This document shows positions 32,519-35,024 of a DNA stretch of 35,024 bases, piece by piece. The DNA is from Thermoprotei archaeon (GTDB lineage Archaea; Thermoproteota; Thermoprotei_A; Sulfolobales; Ignisphaeraceae). A program made the translations under genes and the position numbers. Every line of letters starts with the position of its first letter. Position 1 is the first letter of the stretch. The stretch lies in contig QMWT01000003.1 of NCBI GenBank assembly GCA_003661775.1, forward strand, positions 1 through 35,024, in the 5' to 3' direction. The notes beneath the pieces were generated by a model that was not told the origin of the DNA, did no database searches, and saw only the letters and a program-made list of their open reading frames with translations.

Positions 32519-33193
32519 ATGAGTGATGACATTCTTGAAAAGGTAAGGGATAGTTTAGCTGACTTAGATTTGGAGAACACCCTAAGGTATGTAGAGGAAG
32601 CCCTGAACCAAGGAGTAGATGTTGTAGATATAATAATGAAAGGTCTTACAGAAGGTATGAAGATCGTTGGTGAAAGATTTGAAAGAGAAGAGTACTTCAT
32701 CGCAGAAGTCGTAGTGGCTGCAGAGATATTTAAAGAGGTTATGAACATGCTTAAGCCGAGGCTGTCCCAATCTAATAAAGGATTGAAACCTATAGGGAGA
32801 GTTATTATAGGAACTGTCTATGGTGATATACATGATATAGGGAAAAACCTTGTCGCAGCAGTTCTAGAAGCAAACAATTTTGAAGTTATTGATCTAGGTG
32901 TTGACGTGCCTCCGGAGAAGTTTGTCAAAGCTGTTGAAGAGTATCAACCGGATATACTAGGAATATCAGCGCTTTTAACAACAACCATGATGAACATAAA
33001 AAACGTTGTTGAAGCCCTTGAAAGAGAAGGTCTAAGAAACAAAGTGAAGATAATTGTTGGGGGGGCGCCTGTAACAGAGGAATTTGCAAGGAGCATAGGT
33101 GCTGATGCATATGCAGAGGATGCATTTAAAACCGTAGAGGTATGCAAAAGACTAATAGAAGAAAAGAGGAGGGGGTCTCAGCGTAAAACTTAG
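32519..33193 (+). CDS. Corrinoid (B12-binding) methyltransferase protein
   Basis: 224 residues, the MtaC/MtbC/MttC-type methyl carrier. N-terminal helical cap domain (residues 3-85); Rossmann-type B12 domain from about 93 with D103-x-H105-x-x-G108 (GDIHDIGKN), where His105 would be the lower axial ligand to cobalt, then ISALLTTT (Ser150) and IVGGAPVT (Gly181-Gly182). Such proteins accept a methyl group from a substrate methyltransferase and pass it to a second one. The URO-D-family gene upstream is the natural partner. No reductive activation protein is seen in the window. Confidence 0.92.
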   Translation: MSDDILEKVRDSLADLDLENTLRYVEEALNQGVDVVDIIMKGLTEGMKIVGERFEREEYFIAEVVVAAEIFKEVMNMLKPRLSQSNKGLKPIGRVIIGTVYGDIHDIGKNLVAAVLEANNFEVIDLGVDVPPEKFVKAVEEYQPDILGISALLTTTMMNIKNVVEALEREGLRNKVKIIVGGAPVTEEFARSIGADAYAEDAFKTVEVCKRLIEEKRRGSQRKT

Positions 33194-33319
33194 CACCTAT
33201 TATGCGTATCAAAGATCATTAAGCTAAGAAAGGGATTAATTCGGGAAATGCACTTTCACATAATATCGATATCGTGAACTCGAAGGTTATGGGATCGCAG
33301 AATCTCCTCATACATATAC

Positions 33320-33347
33320 GTCCTAGCAGTAGTACTATTGCTAGGAC
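33320..33347. repeat. 9-bp inverted repeat in a gene-free spacer
   Basis: GTCCTAGCA (33320-33328) and TGCTAGGAC (33339-33347) are perfect inverted copies around a 10-base core. The surrounding spacer, 33194-33527 (334 bases), has no convincing gene; one startless frame of about 40 codons crosses the repeat. It could be a terminator of the corrinoid gene, an operator or an element scar. Confidence 0.45.
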
Positions 33348-33527
33348 TCTCGAATACGTTGAAACCTCCTAGTTCTGAGGACAGAGAACATAATACTTAA
33401 TGCTCAACATCGTCATGCCTATGCTAACAACGGAATTAGATCTAGCGTGAGCTACGATGTTTGATTTCGATAACAAATGTTGTTTAAGCTATTCTATCGC
33501 TGTTATGTAGTGGAAAGGTGGCATAGC

Positions 33528-34211
33528 TTGCGCAGTTCCGTAGAGCTCCTTAAGAAAGAGCTAGAGAAAGGCTTCGTAGTACAATCGCTAAACTTGATTC
33601 CAGGTCTCAGTGCTATAGTGTCTACTGCGGCTGAGCAAGGCTGTGCTGAAGATACTGGTAGAGGATTTGTGATCAAGAATAGAGCCTGCTTCGCAATGAT
33701 GCTATCGGCGATCGGGTTGAACCCGCTACACCTAGTCGACGTTATAGAGTGGCGCGAGTTTGAGGAGTTTGTAGCAGGAGTACTAAGTGCAAATAACATG
33801 AATGTTTACCGCAACATTAGGATCCGTGGACGTGGGAAGCACTACGAGGTGGACGTACTTGCCATATCAAACCGTGTAGGGCTTGTTGTCGAGTGCAAGT
33901 CGTGGAAGAAGGTTAGACACAGCTTAAGCGCTATCCGTAGCGTGGCAGCGAAACATCGCAATAGGGTCGAAGTGCTAGCCAAGCGCTGCTACAGCCTCAT
34001 ACATCAATTTAGGGAGATAAACCGTCCAAATTGCTTCGTACCTATTATCGTGTTGTTGAAGGATGTGGGTATACCTGTTGTAGATGGAGTTGCAGTGGTT
34101 TCTATATCCAAGCTTAACGACCTTGTGACGAACCTGGACTACTATATCAGCGAGCTAGGTATCGAGTGCATAGAGAATCTCTGTAAAAATAGGAAAACAA
34201 CCCTTCTCTAA
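33528..34211 (+). CDS. PD-(D/E)XK nuclease-domain protein
   Basis: 227 residues. WREFEEFVAGVLSANN, then HYEVDVLA, then VVECKSWKK spell the catalytic core of the restriction-endonuclease-like fold: an early Glu (about residue 77), Asp109, and Glu122-x-Lys124. Mrr-type and archaeal Holliday-junction-related nucleases share it; a defence or repair role cannot be separated here. The ORF opens at ATG 33477, but TTG 33528 has GGTGG (33517-33521) 6 bases upstream and avoids an odd hydrophobic N-terminus. One 60-base line counted 50 percent G+C, unlike the AT-rich genes before it, so it probably has another origin. Confidence 0.78.
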   Translation: MRSSVELLKKELEKGFVVQSLNLIPGLSAIVSTAAEQGCAEDTGRGFVIKNRACFAMMLSAIGLNPLHLVDVIEWREFEEFVAGVLSANNMNVYRNIRIRGRGKHYEVDVLAISNRVGLVVECKSWKKVRHSLSAIRSVAAKHRNRVEVLAKRCYSLIHQFREINRPNCFVPIIVLLKDVGIPVVDGVAVVSISKLNDLVTNLDYYISELGIECIENLCKNRKTTLL

Positions 34212-34221
34212 GGACTATATA

Positions 34222-34634
34222 ATGATATGCCCACAGCGTGCGAAGAGGATCCCCGCTGATGAGTTGAGAAGTCATGCAAACAAGCTGAAGAATGTTGCCC
34301 CAGTACCTAGGTAACGTCAAAAAGCGGCGGTCGTTAAGAGCTACGAAGGTGATGTTCTCAGCGTTGTGATCGTTGACGAGAACGTTGAGCTGGTCAAGAA
34401 AACGGGAGCTTCTCACATGCTGAACCGCTCTCTCCACTGCTTGTTGTGCTCTTCATGGTTCTCGGCTCCAAGGTCGGGAAGAAATTTGTCTCGTTGTTCG
34501 AGTAGTTGGAGTCCATGCTTCAACTTCACTACAGCCGCGAACTGGAGGACTTTAAGCAATTCACCGTTATGAAGTACGAAGTCTATGGAAAACGCATTAT
34601 TATCAAGATGAAGGTAAGGTACGACTCTGCCTAG
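34222..34634 (+). pseudogene. Decayed gene with two stops and a frameshift
   Basis: ATG 34222 opens a frame interrupted by TAA at 34312; it continues as AVVKSYEGDVLSVVIVDENV up to about 34440. Coding sense then moves by one base to a frame reading LVVLFMVLGSKVGKKFVSLFE, is broken by TAG 34503, and ends at TAG 34632 after LEDFKQFTVMKYEVYGKR. Joined, the pieces form one protein of about 135 residues with a sensible strand-helix pattern. Family not recognised. It follows the nuclease by 10 bases, perhaps once its operon partner. Confidence 0.6.
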
Positions 34635-34744
34635 CCTTGACTGGGTCTACATCCCCCCAGTGCCAAGAATTCTTAACTCCTCCACGTTTCCCCAGCTATG
34701 TTCTGCTCCCTTCAAAACTCAATTGTGTGAACGGGGGAACAGAT

Positions 34745-35024
34745 ATGGCGAAAAACATGTTCTATCGAGTTAAGAAGTGCCAGGGATCATTACTATTTGG
34801 TTAAGGAGTTCCACGACCTGAGCTCTGGACGTAAGAGGTCTAGAAGCATGAGCAACCGCAAGGTTATAGAGCGGGTGCATGTACTTCTAGAGGATCTGAT
34901 CGAGGAGCAGCTCTCGAAGCTAATTGAATGCGCGAAGAATGGAGGGGTGTGGTGCGGGGGGTGGGATTTGAACCCACGCAGGCCTACGCCATCGGGGCCT
35001 AAGCCCGACCCCTTTGACCTAGCT
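34745..35024 (+). pseudogene. Relic of SSV-type integrase N-terminus, int(N), at tRNA-Leu
   Basis: ATG 34745 gives MAKNMFYRVKKC, then one extra base (about 34781) shifts the frame, which continues as RDHYYLVKEFHDLSSGRKRS and a helix (VIERVHVLLEDLIEEQL). It then runs without stop through the 3' half of tRNA-Leu in antisense, reading GGWDLNPRRPT, to the window edge. This matches the layout I recall for the SSV1 integrase N-terminus: a YRYKYGDY/GRYYVYKLEYENG-type domain, a helix, and then residues encoded by the tRNA-derived att core. The catalytic C-terminal part is absent from the window. It marks integration of an SSV-like element at this tRNA. Confidence 0.65.
34950..35024 (-). tRNA. trnL: tRNA-Leu (TAG), 3' part (cut by window edge)
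   Basis: Minus strand. Visible from the D loop to the 3' end: anticodon stem TCGGG/CCCGA around CTTAGGC gives anticodon TAG; a long class II variable arm (TGGCGTAGGCCTGCG); T arm GTGGG-TTCAAAT-CCCAC; acceptor half CCCCCGC, discriminator A and genomic CCA (34950-34952). The 5' acceptor half lies beyond the window. The 3' end is overlapped by the integrase relic, so it is the probable att site. Confidence 0.88.

Noticed and set aside
33230-33372. Startless frame of about 40 codons with SHNIDIVNSKV and ARTLEYVE, faintly like a lipoyl synthase C-terminus
   Set aside because: Similarity is too short and partial, no start or neighbouring frame supports it, and an inverted repeat lies inside it.
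1-35024. CRISPR arrays, insertion sequences, rRNA genes or inteins
   Set aside because: No regularly spaced repeats, transposase motifs, rRNA segments or intein splice motifs were seen on either strand.

Overview
The window looks like a chromosomal segment of a hyperthermophilic archaeon of the Thermoproteota (Crenarchaeota), perhaps close to the Desulfurococcales. The evidence is a reverse gyrase gene, two Alba chromatin proteins, an archaeal XPB helicase, RNA polymerase subunits Rpo4 and Rpo11, TFS, aIF5A, SRP54, archaeal ribosomal proteins L10e and L21e, Dph2 and Pus10. Starts are often TTG or GTG, behind GGTG/GGAG-type ribosome binding sites. The species cannot be named from sequence reading alone.

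Layout. Bases 1-5.9 kb hold a THUMP protein fragment, valyl-tRNA synthetase, two unknown proteins, an HD hydrolase and an NSUN-type RNA methyltransferase followed by tRNA-Glu. Bases 6-15 kb are a DNA topology and chromatin block: a COG1665-like nucleotidyltransferase, Alba paralogue, reverse gyrase, canonical Alba, a small winged-helix-like protein, an orphan protein, XPB and another orphan. Bases 15-18.3 kb carry gatC-gatA-gatB, the tRNA-dependent amidotransferase operon. Bases 18.4-29.7 kb are one long minus-strand train of 17 information-processing genes. Read in transcription order it is aIF5A, SRP54, Pus10, L21e, Rpo4, DUF655, KsgA, HemK2-like, TrmJ, L10e, Dph2, METTL5-like, Csl4, DUF2067-like, Rpo11, an unknown small Cys-rich protein and TFS. 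Most junctions are short or overlapping.

From tRNA-Asp (30.35 kb) to tRNA-Leu (34.95 kb to the edge) the character changes. This is an accessory island. It holds an AT-rich pair, a uroporphyrinogen-decarboxylase-family methyltransferase and a corrinoid (B12) protein, separated by about 800 bases of apparent gene debris. These are followed by a GC-richer PD-(D/E)XK nuclease and a gene broken by stops and a frameshift. Last comes a frameshifted N-terminal integrase fragment that reads straight into the 3' end of tRNA-Leu. That arrangement matches the int(N) half left by SSV-type integration, so the island is best read as a decayed tRNA-targeted element or its landing zone, possibly with a methyl-transfer cargo.

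Three spacers hold C/D-box guide RNA candidates. The best, at 11993-12044 on the minus strand, has near-perfect C-D'-C'-D architecture with two 12-nt guides. Another lies at the valS stop codon with a 5-bp closing stem, and a weaker one follows TFS. All are inferences from box patterns and need RNA data.
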